DNA of 64,000 nt from Hwanghaeella grinnelliae. GTDB lineage: Bacteria > Pseudomonadota > Alphaproteobacteria > UBA8366 > Aestuariispiraceae. The stretch lies in the NCBI RefSeq assembly GCF_004005845.1, contig NZ_SADE01000003.1, positions 248,001 through 312,000 on the forward strand. The letters run 5' to 3'. The position numbers and the translations under genes are program-made. Of this stretch, positions 27,501-35,915 are shown piece by piece (positions within the stretch are counted from its first letter, which is position 1; each line of letters starts with the position of its first letter). The notes under the pieces are model-generated. The model had not been told where the DNA came from, searched no databases, and worked only from the letters and a program-made list of their open reading frames with translations.

Positions 27501-28188
27501 AAATCAACAGCACCGCCTGTTCGAGAAATTCTCGCAAGCAGACAGCTCCACGACCCGGCAGTTCGGCGGAACCGGCCTGGGCCTTGCAATTTGCCGCGAA
27601 CTTGTCGCGCTGATGGATGGGGAAATCGGCTTCAAGAGCGAGTACGGGAAAGGAAGCCGCTTCTGGTTCACCGTTCCCTTGCAACCTGGCAAGGCCGGTC
27701 CCGCCGAAAAAGAAAAAGGCGCCGACGCGCCTTACCTGCGCCTTCCCGCCAGAACGCTGCGAGTCCTGATCGCAGAGGATCGGGAAATCAACCAGCACCT
27801 GATCAAGGCGTTCCTAGTGAAGGCGGGGCATGAAACCACCTTGGTCGGCAATGGCCGGGATGCTCTGAAGGCGTGTCGTGAAAGCAATTTCGACATCATC
27901 CTGATGGATGTTCAAATGCCCGATATCGACGGTTTGACCGCAACCAAACTGATCCGCGAGACCGAGTGGGAATCTGGGCGTCACACCCCCATCATCGGCG
28001 TCACGGCGAACGCCATGCGCGGCAGCCGGGAACAATACCTTCAATGCGGGATGGACGACTTCGTATCGAAACCCGTATTGCCGGACCTTCTGTTCGATGC
28101 CATCGGCCGCTGCACGGGGTTTCGCGGGCCCAACCAGGACGGCCGCAGCCGCGGCGGCGACAAAAGCCGCCCGACGGCGGCCGAATAA
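24532..28188 (+). CDS. Multi-PAS hybrid sensor histidine kinase
   Basis: 1218 residues, cytoplasmic, no membrane helix. After ~140 unrecognised residues come five PAS domains (~145-260, 265-385, 390-510, 515-655, 660-785), a coiled coil, a HisKA domain with phospho-His834 in MSHEIRTPMNG, a HATPase domain (N, G1 DTGLGVP and G2 GGTGLGL boxes) and a C-terminal receiver with phospho-acceptor Asp1126 in ILMDVQMPD. Three PAS units share an ESE-x-L...ATPTLIA.ID opening. The fourth has a short internal duplication of its EWT-x-x-PQ strand. The start is a GTG at 24532 or an ATG at 24541. No cognate regulator is adjacent. Confidence 0.93.
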   Translation: MTSMSKVETFHGIDASLRSILAGTTDPSCVIRIETDGDAAVVWFNDGFASLPLAIPPEPGVSLRDLIPDGHTETTVRLCIETGHSHTFKQPLQTTGKPGISHSLHAIRLNDSFGPIALLTASPSEPDNTVHAQGRVSERNIVLKQAMDASPAMIAVFDRRHRFIDANRAYRNRWQIPHDQDIAGISLETIIGRDRYFIVKPMLDSARSDGAVTFEVNFEVDGKRPLLRSTAMPLRLGQDDAAGIIVAAEDITENTATSAALAGTEDLLRLVTDSTPNLLTYLDTDLIFKFCSRAYAEFFGGTQEELEGKHISDVIPRERYEAVIPDLKRAFSGQTRINIGRHAHKDGGEELVEWTWTPHHDASGKVVGLIASGHVITSRLKTENALRESEGLLRTVTEATPTLIAYIDDQQSLTFANRAFLDSTGNLYSGVIGKKIEDVIPPAQYDVLKARLLRAFVSGSLERLRVDWTDSNGTLRCEDWSMAPHLGSDGNVAGVVLVGLDVVDSVRSEAAVRESEATLSLVLDTAPTLIASIDSDLRYRFVNPAFTEFSGISQADLRGQEISVTMTPERFNIVKKIAERALAGETFNYTVGIMNDQGVMKAVEWTSKPQFYRNGTKIKYVDWTYTPQYDETGKVIGYVTSGVDITDRLEKEQALRESEERFELATAGSAAGLWIWNIGEDMVFTSPRFREILEIESNSSVHPSNLALDRLCREDMERLDRATRDHIVDNKPLNLEALARMENGREVWIHIRASAERKPDGKATRLAGSIHDISDRKAAEQKLEESIRDLAAANMELERQAEQMAKLAADYAAERDRAEAANKAKSDFLANMSHEIRTPMNGVIGGAQLLATTGLRTEQAGYLDAITTSSETLLSLIDDLLDLAKIEAGHVDIEEVDFDLAELLQSMKKIFGPRAAAKGLEFAQRPIENNPGIVHGDPTRLRQIIINLLGNAVKFTKTGSVTLSAKVVEQTDGGLSVTFDVVDTGLGVPKNQQHRLFEKFSQADSSTTRQFGGTGLGLAICRELVALMDGEIGFKSEYGKGSRFWFTVPLQPGKAGPAEKEKGADAPYLRLPARTLRVLIAEDREINQHLIKAFLVKAGHETTLVGNGRDALKACRESNFDIILMDVQMPDIDGLTATKLIRETEWESGRHTPIIGVTANAMRGSREQYLQCGMDDFVSKPVLPDLLFDAIGRCTGFRGPNQDGRSRGGDKSRPTAAE

Positions 28189-28375
28189 CGCATAGCCGGA
28201 GCCGCCGGTCATTTCCGAGCCCCCAGGTCGAACTGCGCCGGATCCAGCCGTACTGCGCCACCGTCTCTCGCGAATGTGACATGAATTCAGCCCCTGCCGC
28301 ATCGACACAACCCGACACATGGTACAGTAGGAGACCGAGGGTCACGATGCTTTGCCCGATCGGAAAGGAATATTG

Positions 28376-29554
28376 ATGGCCGTATCGGCCGAGACCTCCC
28401 GCAGTCATGCGAAAAACCGGTTCGCGATCGTATTGGCGGTTCTGATGGCGGCGCTGATCCTTTTGGATGTCGGTCTTGACCAGGGCGCTCGCAAGGCAGC
28501 CCTGTTCAGCATCGGCCTGGCAATGGGGATTACCCTCTACGCATCCAGCTTTGGGTTCTCGGGAAGCTGGCGCGCTTTCCTGTCCGAGGGACACGGCGCC
28601 GGGCTGCGCGGTCAGATGTTGATGCTGGCCATCGCCTGTCTGCTGTTCTTCCCCGCGATCGAAGCCCGTGAATTGTTCGGACACAGGGTCGGCGGATTCG
28701 TCGCCCCCGTGGGCCTGTCGGTCGCCGTTGGCGCCTTTCTGTTCGGCATCGGCATGCAGCTGGGCGGCGCCTGCGCCAGCGGAACCTTGTTCACGGTCGG
28801 CGGCGGCAACAGCCGTATGGCGATTACCTTGCTGTTCTTTGTCATAGGTTCAGTCGCGGCAACGCATCATCTGGGCTGGTGGCTGGCGCTGCCTTCCTTC
28901 GGTCCGGTTTCCGTCATCCGAATTTTCGGCGCGTGGCCGGCCTTGGTGATGGCCCTGGCCTTGTTCGGCGGTATCGCCGCCTTGTCGGTCTGGATCGAAC
29001 ATCGGAAACACGGGCGGCTCATATCCCACCAACGCGATGGCGATGCGCTACGCCACCCGCTATGGCGCGGCGCCTGGCCTTGGATATGGGGCGCCATTGC
29101 GCTCGCCCTGTTGAACTACGCGACCCTGGCGCTCGCCGGGCGGCCCTGGGGCATTACATCCGCCTTCGCCCTATGGGGCGCGCAAGGGGCGGATACATTG
29201 GGTATTCCCGTTGGGGATTGGGACTATTGGCAAAGGCGAACGGGAGCCCTCTCGCAAAACCTGCTGGCGGATACGACCTCGCTGATGAATTTCGGCATCA
29301 TGATCGGCGCATTGGCCGCCGCCGGTATCGCCGGCAAATTTTCCCCCGGATTCAGGATAGGTGTCCGGCCCGCCGCTGCGGCCGTCATCGGCGGCCTGCT
29401 GTTGGGTTACGGTGCGCGCCTCGCCTTCGGCTGCAATATCGGCAGTTTCTTCAGCGGCACCGCTTCGGGCAGCCTTCACGGCATCTTGTGGTTGGCATGC
29501 GCCGGTGTCGGCAATCTTCTGGCCTTGCGGCTGCGCCCCCTGTTCGGGCTTTAG
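28376..29554 (+). CDS. YeeE/YedE family transporter (TsuA-like)
   Basis: 392 residues with about ten membrane helices. Conserved cysteine motifs LGGACASGTLF (~residue 132) and FGCNIGSFFSG (near the C-terminus) identify the YeeE/YedE family, whose studied member TsuA imports thiosulfate. AAGGAA precedes the ATG at 28376. No tusA-like sulfur-carrier gene is adjacent, so the substrate could be thiosulfate or another sulfur or selenium species. It is convergent with the FAD oxidoreductase gene, with 4 bp of overlap. Confidence 0.88.
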   Translation: MAVSAETSRSHAKNRFAIVLAVLMAALILLDVGLDQGARKAALFSIGLAMGITLYASSFGFSGSWRAFLSEGHGAGLRGQMLMLAIACLLFFPAIEARELFGHRVGGFVAPVGLSVAVGAFLFGIGMQLGGACASGTLFTVGGGNSRMAITLLFFVIGSVAATHHLGWWLALPSFGPVSVIRIFGAWPALVMALALFGGIAALSVWIEHRKHGRLISHQRDGDALRHPLWRGAWPWIWGAIALALLNYATLALAGRPWGITSAFALWGAQGADTLGIPVGDWDYWQRRTGALSQNLLADTTSLMNFGIMIGALAAAGIAGKFSPGFRIGVRPAAAAVIGGLLLGYGARLAFGCNIGSFFSGTASGSLHGILWLACAGVGNLLALRLRPLFGL

Positions 29555-30669
29555 ACTCTGAAACGCGAAGGCGAAACCTCGGCTGCGATCACACCGGCCG
29601 CGGCATGACCTTCCGGCAAGGGCTCACCCCTGATCGTCGTCGCGGCGAATTCAGCCATCGCGGGAGCGGATTGAATACCGTATCCCCCCTGACCGACCAG
29701 CCAGTAGAAGCCTTCCGCATCCGGGTCGAAGCCGTTTACCAGAACGCCATCGGGCGCAAAGGTCCGCAGGCCTGCCCAGGTATTCTCGACACGGGTCACC
29801 TCAAGCTCAGTGAAGGTCTGCATCCGGTCGATGCCGACCGCCACGTCGAAATCCTCGGCGAAGGCGTCGCAGGGATCGGACGGTGTTTCATCTGCCGGCG
29901 ATACCATCAACCGGCCACCATCCGGACGGATATAGAAACTCATATCCACCGCCGCGCAGAGCGGCCAGTCCCGGACATCGGGGTTGCCCGCTAGCGTCAC
30001 CATGGCCGCCGATCGGCGTTTCGGTACCAGCCCGACCGGGGCGACCCCCGCCAGTTCTGCAACCACATCGCCCCAAGCACCGGCCGCGTTGACCACGATC
30101 CCGGCCTGATAATCGACGCCGCCGGCGCTGACCGTCCACCCCTTGTCCTGCTTGGCAATGCCGGTCACGCGCGCGTCGCAGACAAGCTGTCCGTCCCGCC
30201 GCTTGAACAGCCGCAAATAGCCCTGATGCAGCATGTCCACATCGATATCCTGGGCATCCGGGTCATAGGCGGCCCCGTCGATCATATCCGTTTTCAAAGC
30301 GGGAATCAGCGCCTTGGCCTGTTCCGGTGACAGCCATTGCATGCCGGGCGCATTGGCGATTTCCTCCTTCAGAAGATCCGCCTGTCCCTTCGCGCCAATC
30401 AACATTTCGCCACGCCGTTTCAACAACGGTCCGTCGCAGAAGCCTTCCGGCGGCGTATCCAGAAAAGTCCAGCTCGCCTTGGTCATCGCCCGGACCGGCT
30501 GTGGCCCATAATACTGAATCCAGGTCGCCGCCGAACGTCCCGTCGTGTGGTATCCGGGGCGGTCCTCCGCTTCGAGTAGAATTACGGTGGCCTCCTCCGC
30601 CAGCAGCCCGGCCGCGGAAGCGCCGGCGATGCCGGCACCGATGACGAGAATATCTGCCGTTTCGGCCAT
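29551..30669 (-). CDS. FAD-dependent amine/D-amino-acid oxidoreductase (DAO family)
   Basis: 372 residues from the ATG at 30669, which follows AGAGGTGGG. The N-terminal dinucleotide-binding motif is DILVIGAGIAGASAA, followed by ILLEAEDRPGYHTTGRSAATW, a DAO-family FAD contact region. The C-terminus has the second FAD-binding block NGFDPDAEGFYWLVGQGGYGIQ. It oxidises an amine or amino acid to an imine. It lies ~80 bp downstream of the BKACE gene on the same strand and may be cotranscribed with BKACE and the TRAP operon. Confidence 0.87.
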   Translation of the reverse strand: MAETADILVIGAGIAGASAAGLLAEEATVILLEAEDRPGYHTTGRSAATWIQYYGPQPVRAMTKASWTFLDTPPEGFCDGPLLKRRGEMLIGAKGQADLLKEEIANAPGMQWLSPEQAKALIPALKTDMIDGAAYDPDAQDIDVDMLHQGYLRLFKRRDGQLVCDARVTGIAKQDKGWTVSAGGVDYQAGIVVNAAGAWGDVVAELAGVAPVGLVPKRRSAAMVTLAGNPDVRDWPLCAAVDMSFYIRPDGGRLMVSPADETPSDPCDAFAEDFDVAVGIDRMQTFTELEVTRVENTWAGLRTFAPDGVLVNGFDPDAEGFYWLVGQGGYGIQSAPAMAEFAATTIRGEPLPEGHAAAGVIAAEVSPSRFRV

Positions 30670-30747
30670 GTACCCACCTCTACATAAAACACAAAAAGAA
30701 ACGGCGCCCATCCCGAGCCAGCAGGCCCTGGACGGACGCCGTCAGCA

Positions 30748-31680
30748 TCAAAATTTGACGGTGTCGCCGCCCTTCAGGCTTAGGATTTCACGCGCCTCGT
30801 CCGGTTCCGCGACTTCCAGCGAAAGGCTCTCGATAATGCTGCGGACCTTTTTCACCTGTTCCGCGTTCGAGACGGCCAGTTTCCCGCGGCTGATCAGAAG
30901 ACTGTCTTCAAGTCCGACGCGCACATTGCCGCCCATGCCCGCGGCGACCGCCGCCAAGGGCATCTGCATGCGGCCGGCACCCAGGATCGACCAACGGTAT
31001 TGATCGCCAAACAGCTTGTCCGCCGTCTTTTTCATGAAGACCAGATTTTCCGTATCGGCCCCGATACCGCCCAGGATACCCATGACGAACTGGATGAACA
31101 CCGGCGCCTTTACCAGGCCACGGTCGAAGAAGTGGCGCAGTGTATAGAGATGACCGACATCGTAGCATTCGAATTCGAAACGCGTTCCCTTGTCGCCCAT
31201 CCGGGTCAGGATGCTCTCAATATCGCGGAACGTATTCTTGAAGATGAAATCCTTGGTGTTTTCCAAGTATTCCGGTTCCCAATCGTACTTCCATTCGTCG
31301 TATTTCTCGAGCATCGGGAAGATCCCGAAATTCATCGACCCCATATTGAGGGAGCAGACCTCAGGCTCGGCAACGAGGGAGGGCGCGAGCCGCTCTTCCA
31401 CCGACATGCCCAGCCCGCCGCCGGTCGTGATGTTCACCACGGCGTTGGTCGACTGTTTGATGCGCGGCAGGAACTTCATATAGACGTCCGGGTCCTGGGT
31501 CGGACGGCCGTCTTCCGGCATGCGGGCATGCAGATGCAGAATCGACGCGCCGGCTTCCGCCGCTTCGATTGCCTGCGTCGCGATTTCGTCCGGTGTGATC
31601 GGCAGATGTTCCGACATCGTCGGCGTGTGGATGGACCCTGTGACGGCACAGGTGATGATCACTTTGTTACGGCTGGCCAT
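30748..31680 (-). CDS. BKACE family (DUF849) beta-keto acid cleavage enzyme
   Basis: 310 residues. The DUF849/BKACE pattern is present: ITCAVTGSIHTPTMSEHLPITPDEI, the zinc-ligand block ASILHLHARMPEDGRPTQDP and GGNVRVGLEDSL near the C-terminus. BKACE enzymes condense a beta-keto acid with acetyl-CoA, giving acetoacetate and a new acyl-CoA; the first one found acts on 3-keto-5-aminohexanoate in lysine fermentation. AGGGGGAAA precedes the ATG. Between an amine oxidase and a TRAP importer, it probably acts on a keto acid from an imported compound; dehydrocarnitine is a known BKACE substrate and one option. Confidence 0.9.
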   Translation of the reverse strand: MASRNKVIITCAVTGSIHTPTMSEHLPITPDEIATQAIEAAEAGASILHLHARMPEDGRPTQDPDVYMKFLPRIKQSTNAVVNITTGGGLGMSVEERLAPSLVAEPEVCSLNMGSMNFGIFPMLEKYDEWKYDWEPEYLENTKDFIFKNTFRDIESILTRMGDKGTRFEFECYDVGHLYTLRHFFDRGLVKAPVFIQFVMGILGGIGADTENLVFMKKTADKLFGDQYRWSILGAGRMQMPLAAVAAGMGGNVRVGLEDSLLISRGKLAVSNAEQVKKVRSIIESLSLEVAEPDEAREILSLKGGDTVKF

Positions 31681-31786
31681 GGTTTCCCCCTGGGATACTG
31701 TTTTTGTCGATACGCGGATTTCGTTGGTGCGCAGAACGTTGGTGCGCAGAATAGGCGGCGGCGCACCCGCTCGGCAAGGGGAGCGC

Positions 31787-33091
31787 CTAGTTCACGTATT
31801 TCGGCATTATCAGGCGGGGAATGGCCATAACGACATCGGGAAAAACAATGATGACTCCAAGAACCAGAAGCATGGGGAATAGAATGACGCACACATCCCT
31901 CAACGCATCGATGAGACGGATCTTGCCGATCGCGGCTGAGATCAACAGGCAAATGCCATAGGGCGGCGTCACCAAGCCGAAGGCAAGGCTGATCACCCCG
32001 ATTATGGCGAAATGAATCGGGTGCATGCCGACATGCTGTGTCACCGGATAGAGCACAGTGCCGAGAATGATGATCGCCGGAATCGCGTCGATGAACATGC
32101 CGATCAGCAGGAAGGCAAGGGCGCACATTACCCCTGTCCCGATGATGCCCAGGCCCATCATCTCAATCTGCGCGACAAGGGCAGCCGGGATTTTGAAATA
32201 GGCGAGGCACCACCCGAAGGCCGAGGCCGTTCCGATGCAGAAGAGCGAAATCGCCGCGAAGCGTGCACTGTCGTAAAGGATTTTCGGCAACCGCTTCAGT
32301 TCGACGGAACGATAGACCATGACCCCCAAGATCAGCGAGTAGATGACGGCGACGACGGATGCTTCCGTCGGCGTGAAGAAGCCGCCAACGATACCGCCGA
32401 CGATGATCAACGGGGTCATCAGCGCCAATGAAGCGCTGGCCGTCGCCACCATCAATTCCTTGAAAGTGGAGCGATCGTAAACCGGATATCCGCGGCGTTT
32501 GGCATAGACATAGACGGTCAGCATCTGCGACCCGGCGATCAAGACGCCCGGCACGACACCGGCCAGGAACAGGCCGCCGATCGAAACCGACATCAACCCA
32601 CCCCAGACGACCATAAGAATAGACGGCGGAATGATAACGCCCATGACGCTGGAACAGGCCGTGATCGCGACCGCGAACGAAGTGTCATACCCCTGCTTTT
32701 TCATTTGCGGGATCAAAAGGGAACCGATACCGGCCGCATCCGCCGTCGAACTGCCGGAAATGCCGGCGAACAACATGCTGACGACAACGTTCACATGCCC
32801 CAACCCGCCCGGCAAATGGCCGACAAGGGCGCGGGCGAGGCGGATCAAACGGTCGGTGATGCCCGCGGAATTCATCAGATTGGCCGCCAGCAAAAAGAAC
32901 GGCACGGCCAGAAGAACGAAAGCATTGTAGCTCTTGAACATTTCCCGCAGCAGAAGAACCGGCGTCAACCGTTCCTCAATGAAGAAGACGGGCACGACCG
33001 CCAGGGCCAAAGCGAATGCCACCGGTACGCGAACCAAAACAAGAATACCGAACAAACCGAACAATACAGCGGCGACTTCACCCGGCCCCAT
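31787..33091 (-). CDS. dctM: TRAP transporter large permease (DctM)
   Basis: 434 residues, very hydrophobic, ~12 membrane helices. DctM blocks are visible, such as VPFFLLAANLMNSAGITDRLIRLA, GHLPGGLGHVNVVVSMLFAGISGSSTADAAGIGS and FGLVTPPYGICLLI. It carries the ion-coupled transport pathway of a TRAP importer. The start overlaps the DctQ gene by 14 bp and is preceded by AGGGGAAG. Confidence 0.95.
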   Translation of the reverse strand: MGPGEVAAVLFGLFGILVLVRVPVAFALALAVVPVFFIEERLTPVLLLREMFKSYNAFVLLAVPFFLLAANLMNSAGITDRLIRLARALVGHLPGGLGHVNVVVSMLFAGISGSSTADAAGIGSLLIPQMKKQGYDTSFAVAITACSSVMGVIIPPSILMVVWGGLMSVSIGGLFLAGVVPGVLIAGSQMLTVYVYAKRRGYPVYDRSTFKELMVATASASLALMTPLIIVGGIVGGFFTPTEASVVAVIYSLILGVMVYRSVELKRLPKILYDSARFAAISLFCIGTASAFGWCLAYFKIPAALVAQIEMMGLGIIGTGVMCALAFLLIGMFIDAIPAIIILGTVLYPVTQHVGMHPIHFAIIGVISLAFGLVTPPYGICLLISAAIGKIRLIDALRDVCVILFPMLLVLGVIIVFPDVVMAIPRLIMPKYVN

Positions 33092-33602
33092 GATCTTCCC
33101 CTGCGATGTACTGAATAGGGCTCTGTTTGCCGGTCCGGAATTCGACGGTGGCGTCGTAGACCTTCTCTATCAGGAAGATCGTCCAGGTAAAGCCGGCCAC
33201 GGGCCAGGCAATGTAGATCGTCAACATCGGCAAGCCTGAAATCTCGGACAACTGGCGGGACCCTAAGATCGCGAAGTCACGCCCGTAATAGATAAACGTC
33301 ATCGCCACGACGAACATGGCGACGTAGCAGAGTATCTTGAACAGGAACTCAACCGCCGGATTGCGACTGTGTGGAAGGACATCAACATCGAAATGCGTTC
33401 CATCCCGCACGGCAATCATGGCGCCAATCAGGATGATCCAGACGAAACAGAATCGTGCGATCTCCTCGGTCCAGATGAACCGTGGAATCAGCCCCGTATA
33501 CCGGCTGAGAATCTGCATGCCGACCGGAACGATCAACACGCCCATCAGTACGGTCAGAATGACTTTAAGCAGCCTATAATATGCGTTTAAAACGCTGCGC
33601 AT
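33078..33602 (-). CDS. dctQ: TRAP transporter small permease (DctQ)
   Basis: 174 residues with four membrane helices. The DctQ core RFIWTEEIARFCFVWIILIGAMIAVRDGTHFDVDV is clear. It stabilises DctM and receives the binding protein. It overlaps dctM by 14 bp and is separated from the upstream dctP gene by 76 bp that hold a perfect hairpin. Confidence 0.95.
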   Translation of the reverse strand: MRSVLNAYYRLLKVILTVLMGVLIVPVGMQILSRYTGLIPRFIWTEEIARFCFVWIILIGAMIAVRDGTHFDVDVLPHSRNPAVEFLFKILCYVAMFVVAMTFIYYGRDFAILGSRQLSEISGLPMLTIYIAWPVAGFTWTIFLIEKVYDATVEFRTGKQSPIQYIAGEDHGAG

Positions 33603-33630
33603 GAACTCGGTCCAAACGATTGGGTAAAAG

Positions 33631-33666
33631 AAGTCCGGCAGGATGCTTCAACATCCTGCCGGACTT
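33631..33666 (-). terminator. Perfect 15-bp hairpin between dctP and dctQM
   Basis: AAGTCCGGCAGGATG at 33631-33645 is the exact complement of CATCCTGCCGGACTT at 33652-33666, with a 6-nt loop. On the transcribed minus strand it begins 12 bp after the dctP stop and is followed by CTTTTACCC. It could act as an attenuator or as a 3' stability element that leaves dctP mRNA in excess over the permeases. Confidence 0.7.
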
Positions 33667-33678
33667 GCGGGACGTTGA

Positions 33679-34662
33679 CTATTTGACCGCTTCGATGGCC
33701 TTCAGGACATCGGTTGCGCCAAGTTCCGCCGCGTAGGCTTCCTTGACCGGTCCAGCCAATTCCAGAAGCTTTTCGCGTTCAGTGAAGGCATGGGTGGTCA
33801 ACCAGCCCTTTTCCTCCATGGCCTTGAGTTTGGCGGAATCCTGACCGGATTCGATATCCCGGCCGAGTTTCCCGCCCATCTTGCCGGCTTTCAGGACACA
33901 TTCCTGTTCCGCGGGCGTCAGACGCTCGAAGGTCGCGTTCGAGAAGGCGATCGGGCGAACGGTGATCGCATGCGCGGTCAACGCGATATGCGGCCCGACT
34001 TCGTAGAACTTCATCTGCTCAATACCGGCGGCTTCGTTTTCCGCGGCATCGATAACGCCGGTCTGGATGGCGTTATAGACCTCGGAATAGGCAATAACGG
34101 ACGGTTGCGCCTGGATCGCCTCGAAAATCCGGGTTTGGATCGGGGCCCCCATGACACGCATGGGCAATCCTTCCAACTCCGACATGTTGGTGACCGGGCG
34201 GTTCACGATGAGCTGCCGCGTTCCGCCACCGGCATAGCCGATCAGCCGCACGTTCGCGGTTTTCAACACATCCGCGGCGAGCGGCGCCAGCGCATCGACT
34301 TCCATGACCTTGTTCCAATGATCCAGGTCACGGAACAGGAACGGCATGTCCATCAACGGCGCCTTCTGGGAAAAGGTCGACATATGCGACGGGCTGACGA
34401 TCGCATAATCGACCGCGATGCCCTGGCTCATGTTTTCGAAATAGTCCTTTTCCAGGCCAAGCTCGGAATTCAGGTGCAGATCGAACTTGAGAGATCCGCC
34501 CGAACAGGAAGCGGCTTCTTCCTCGAACTTACGCAATGCCTTGGTAAATGCATGGGTTTCGTCGAACTGCACAGCGCCGACGAGGGTGGTTTCCGCATTG
34601 GCCGGTAGGGCCGCGAACACAGTAAGGGCACACCCCAAACCCAGGGTTTTCAGTACGTTCAT
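33679..34662 (-). CDS. dctP: TRAP transporter substrate-binding protein (DctP)
   Basis: 327 residues with a Sec signal peptide ending PANA. DctP features include DYAIVSPSHMSTF, MDMPFLFRDLDHWNKV, the Arg-containing substrate-binding block LEGLPMRVMGAP and VYNAIQTGVIDAAENE. The conserved Arg indicates a carboxylate ligand. It is first in the TRAP operon, with GGGAGG before the ATG. The divergent region upstream has no obvious regulator. Confidence 0.93.
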   Translation of the reverse strand: MNVLKTLGLGCALTVFAALPANAETTLVGAVQFDETHAFTKALRKFEEEAASCSGGSLKFDLHLNSELGLEKDYFENMSQGIAVDYAIVSPSHMSTFSQKAPLMDMPFLFRDLDHWNKVMEVDALAPLAADVLKTANVRLIGYAGGGTRQLIVNRPVTNMSELEGLPMRVMGAPIQTRIFEAIQAQPSVIAYSEVYNAIQTGVIDAAENEAAGIEQMKFYEVGPHIALTAHAITVRPIAFSNATFERLTPAEQECVLKAGKMGGKLGRDIESGQDSAKLKAMEEKGWLTTHAFTEREKLLELAGPVKEAYAAELGATDVLKAIEAVK

Positions 34663-34788
34663 ATTTTCCTCCCGTCTAACCAGCGGCTTTTTGACTTACG
34701 GTTATTTAAGGATGCCGCGGTAGCTCAATAGTAACTGTTCGGCAAAAACCGCCGCGAGTCCACAGGAGAAATGTTAGCGAGTTAACAC

Positions 34789-35715
34789 TTATTGATCAGG
34801 CTGTTGTGACTTGGGCACAACCAAAGGAACTTTTCGCCGCCAACTGATCAAGAAGATCCCCGCGCCGACCATCACCAGCGCCAGCACAATCGATAGTGAC
34901 AATTTTTCGTCCAGTATGACCCAGCTTGCCAAGACACCGAACACGGGTGCGAGGAAACTGAAAGACGTCATGTCGGAGGCGGGGTAGATCCGCAAAATCG
35001 CGAACCAGCACAAAAACCCGATACTGACGACGACAAGGACCTGAAAGGCGAACAACCCAAGGATCACCGCGGTCGGTTCGCGGATGGGGTTGCCGATATA
35101 CAAGGCGGCAGCCAGCAATATGGGCGCGGAAACGACTAGTTGATAGGTCAATTGCATCTCGGGTGAGGATTTCGACAGTTTCGTCGTTCGCGCGGTGAGC
35201 GCGATTCCCGCCCAGCACATCGCGCCGGCGATACACATCATGTCGCCCAACAAGGCGTTCGGTGTCCAACTCGGCGGTTCGTCCAGCATCGCAACACCGA
35301 CGCCGAGGACCGCCAGGACAAGGCCCAGCGCCCGTCGCGGTGTCAGATGTTCGCCCGGAATCAGGAAATGGGCGCCGATGGCGACCCAAACCGGCATCGT
35401 ATACATGAAGATAGAGGCCCTGGAGACCGCAGTGTATTCCAGCGCCGTGAAAAGCAGCATGAATTCTACGGCAAACAGACTTCCGCTGAATAGCCCCGGC
35501 AGCAAGGAGCCGTCTCGCACGGAGAGTTTTCTGCGCATGATGAGCGCGAAAAGGACGACCGGAATCAAGGCGCAAGCGGACCGCAAACCGGCCTGAAACA
35601 CCGGCGAGAAGCCGGCATTCACCAGCTTGATCATCACCTGATTGAGTCCCATCAGCATGGAAAAGCCAAGAAGCACGGCGGCGCCGAACGCATCAATCCG
35701 GTCTTTCTTCTCCAT
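34789..35715 (-). CDS. DMT superfamily transporter (EamA)
   Basis: 308 residues with two EamA repeats and ten membrane helices. The first repeat begins AAVLLGFSMLMGLNQVMIK; the second starts near LGDMMCIAGAMCWAGIALTART. AAAGGATT precedes the ATG. It lies upstream of the TRAP operon on the same strand, 126 bp from dctP, so it could be a separate unit. Substrate unknown. Confidence 0.88.
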   Translation of the reverse strand: MEKKDRIDAFGAAVLLGFSMLMGLNQVMIKLVNAGFSPVFQAGLRSACALIPVVLFALIMRRKLSVRDGSLLPGLFSGSLFAVEFMLLFTALEYTAVSRASIFMYTMPVWVAIGAHFLIPGEHLTPRRALGLVLAVLGVGVAMLDEPPSWTPNALLGDMMCIAGAMCWAGIALTARTTKLSKSSPEMQLTYQLVVSAPILLAAALYIGNPIREPTAVILGLFAFQVLVVVSIGFLCWFAILRIYPASDMTSFSFLAPVFGVLASWVILDEKLSLSIVLALVMVGAGIFLISWRRKVPLVVPKSQQPDQ

Positions 35716-35915
35716 CGCTGCAATCCTTTCGGGGATACGGGAAAATCTTGGATCCGTACATGCCAGACGTCACCCAAACATGCACTACCGGCTTATGCAA
35801 AAACACCTATGCAGGGAATGGACTTCAAGCCTGCGGTCGTGACCGATACCCTGGCAGCCATGGGTCAAGATGATGCCTTGGGTTTGGCGGGAATTGGATT
35901 GAAGGAAAAGGCGAG

